A stretch of 10,513 nucleotides of DNA from Auxenochlorella pyrenoidosa (lineage: Eukaryota; Chlorophyta; Trebouxiophyceae; Chlorellales; Chlorellaceae). This document shows, piece after piece, positions 9,539 through 10,513 of this stretch. How positions within the stretch are numbered: position 1 is the first letter of the stretch; every line of letters starts with the position of its first letter. Below the pieces are notes generated by a model, which saw only the letters and a program-made list of their open reading frames with translations, was not told the origin of the DNA and did not search any database. The position numbers and the translations under genes are program-made. The DNA lies in assembly GCA_001430745.1 (NCBI GenBank), contig KQ482061.1:1458224-1468736 (forward strand). Reading direction: 5' to 3'.

Positions 9539-9694
9539 GGTGGGGACGAATTGCGCGATGCAGGGCGCAGGCCACCCTGCAGATGCTGGGTGCGCCAGAT
9601 GGACACGTAGGCAGGTGTGCCTCCTTTTGCACAGCTCTTGCTTTCTTGTGTATTGAATAACCGTTGCATGCACTAAAGCACGCATTGACCGCAT
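9539..9694 (-). other. GARS1: In-frame N-terminal extension of glycyl-tRNA synthetase, possible mitochondrial presequence
   Basis: Upstream of the internal start at 9538 the frame stays open for 52 codons to an ATG at 9694 (a second ATG is at 9685). It then continues to an in-frame TAG at 9736-9734 with no earlier ATG. The extension has six Arg, two Lys, one Glu and no Asp, and begins MRSMRALVHATV: the composition expected of a mitochondrial targeting sequence. Both upstream ATGs have T at -3, while the internal ATG has A at -3, an arrangement that favours leaky scanning. Use of alternative starts to make mitochondrial and cytosolic forms is established for this enzyme in human and yeast. That it happens here is inference, and it requires transcripts that start upstream of 9694. 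Confidence 0.6.
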
Positions 9695-9819
9695 ACAAAC
9701 CCCCGCCAGCGCTCGGACAAACTCCAGCAGACGCTATGCCCGTTGCCTAGCGCAATCCACCGTCTCGATATAGCAGGCATTGCTACCAGGCTTTGTGGAA
9801 GCATCACAAGGAAGCGACT
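9539..9819. promoter_or_regulatory. Divergent promoter region between the synthetase and the unidentified plus-strand gene
   Basis: Only 281 bases separate the two start codons (125 if the upstream synthetase ATG at 9694 is used), so both promoters and 5' UTRs overlap or are shared. A weak TATA-like GATATA lies at 9767-9772, 48 bases before the plus-strand ATG at 9820, too close for a standard TATA if that ATG has any leader. A five-codon open frame (9736-9750, plus) could act as an upstream ORF for the plus-strand gene if transcripts start before it. No other motif was recognised. Confidence 0.55.
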
Positions 9820-10513
9820 ATGCAGCCGCTTGTGCAGCCAAGCCCTCTCAGCCTGCAGCCGGCCTCCTCGCTGCAGCCAGCCGGCAGCAACAAGATGGTC
9901 TCTCTGGACCTCTTGCTGGGCAGCCCCCCAGCCACGCCCCGCGAGGGCCCACTGCAGGTTCGCCGCTGCTGCCCGCCGGCGCTCTGTTTCTGCTGCCTGC
10001 AGCTTGCTCCTCCCATACAGCTTGAGGCGGCAGCCTCCAGCTCCAGCCACTCGACTACAAAGTGTACTTTGCATCCTATAGCAAGCGCGTCGCCATGCCC
10101 TGGAGCTGTGTGTGCCTCCACTGAACCAGTGACGGCGTGGCCCCTGCACCCTTGCAGGCGGTGGACCCGTCCGACCCGCTGGTGCAGCAGCTGGTGCAGG
10201 ACAAGTCGTTCCTGCAGGCTGTGCAGACCAGCCAGCTGCACGCTGCCGCCACCGCAGCTGTGCGCCTGCTGCGGGTGAGGCCCGCTCCGGCGCGCGGGCC
10301 GGCGCAGCCGTGCTGACGTCGTGCCCCCTCCTGCCTCTTGATCCTGCGTGCACGCTGGATGCGCATGCGCGCATGCAGTTGGGGTTTACATCGTGCTCCC
10401 TCGACCGCGCCGCCGCCCTGCAGGCGCACCTGGCAGCCACCAGCAGCGAGTTCAAGCGGCCGCCAGACCGGCGCGCCCAGGCGCCCCCAGCCGCCGCCGC
10501 ACCGGGCGACGCC
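9820..10513 (+). CDS. Unidentified protein, N-terminal exons, 3' part beyond window
   Basis: I do not recognise this gene. Three exons join in phase 0: 9820-9957, 10158-10274 and 10424-10513 (cut by the edge). They give 46 + 39 + 30 residues. The first donor (CAG/GTTCGC) is weak, the second (CGG/GTGAGG) good, and both acceptors (TTGCAG, CTGCAG) are good. Two in-frame ATGs compete: 9820 (A at -3) and 9895 (A at -3, G at +4, the better context). The latter starts MVSLDLLLGSPP. Exon 2 has balanced acidic, hydrophobic and Gln residues (DPLVQQLVQDKSFLQAV) predicted to form helices, which looks like real coding sequence. Exon 3 turns into a Pro/Ala-rich, probably disordered tail. No membrane segment, signal peptide or catalytic motif is visible. 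It is divergent from the synthetase gene. Confidence 0.6.

Noticed and set aside
9144..9656. Plus-strand frame with an Ala run
   Set aside because: The Ala run is only the CGG repeat of synthetase intron 1 read in one frame; the rest overlaps synthetase exon 1 in antisense.

Overview
This is nuclear DNA of a GC-rich, intron-dense eukaryote, most likely a green alga. A Chlorella-like trebouxiophyte is my best guess; the class is inferred, not proven. The grounds are many short GT-AG introns with C-rich 3' ends, an animal/plant-type cytosolic glycyl-tRNA synthetase, and an EGF-containing exostosin-like glycosyltransferase of the kind found in green algae. Every exon below was found by reading splice sites and checking that phases join and that the joined protein matches its family. 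No prokaryotic gene organisation, tRNA, rRNA, CRISPR array or intact mobile element was seen.

Layout. (1) 197-3266, minus strand: the N-terminal 448 codons, in ten exons, of a type II membrane protein. It has a short basic tail, one membrane segment, two EGF-like modules separated by a Cys-rich stretch, and the start of an exostosin (GT47) domain. The catalytic remainder lies beyond the left edge. (2) 3267-3627: a short spacer that must hold the 3' end of the synthetase gene and the 5' end of the exostosin gene. (3) 3628-9538, minus strand: a complete 19-exon, 692-residue glycyl-tRNA synthetase. An in-frame upstream ATG at 9694 would add 52 strongly basic residues, suggesting cytosolic and mitochondrial products from one gene. 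(4) 9539-9819: a compact divergent promoter region. (5) 9820-10513, plus strand: the first three exons of a gene I do not recognise, cut by the right edge.

The genes are not an evident functional system. The synthetase is housekeeping, the exostosin-like protein probably acts in Golgi glycan synthesis, and the third is unknown. The most interesting signals are the alternative-start architecture of the synthetase, a probable GC-AG intron inside the first EGF module, the run of phase-1 introns in the exostosin gene against almost all phase-0 introns in the synthetase, and long C-tracts (G-tracts on the plus strand) set against several 3' splice sites.
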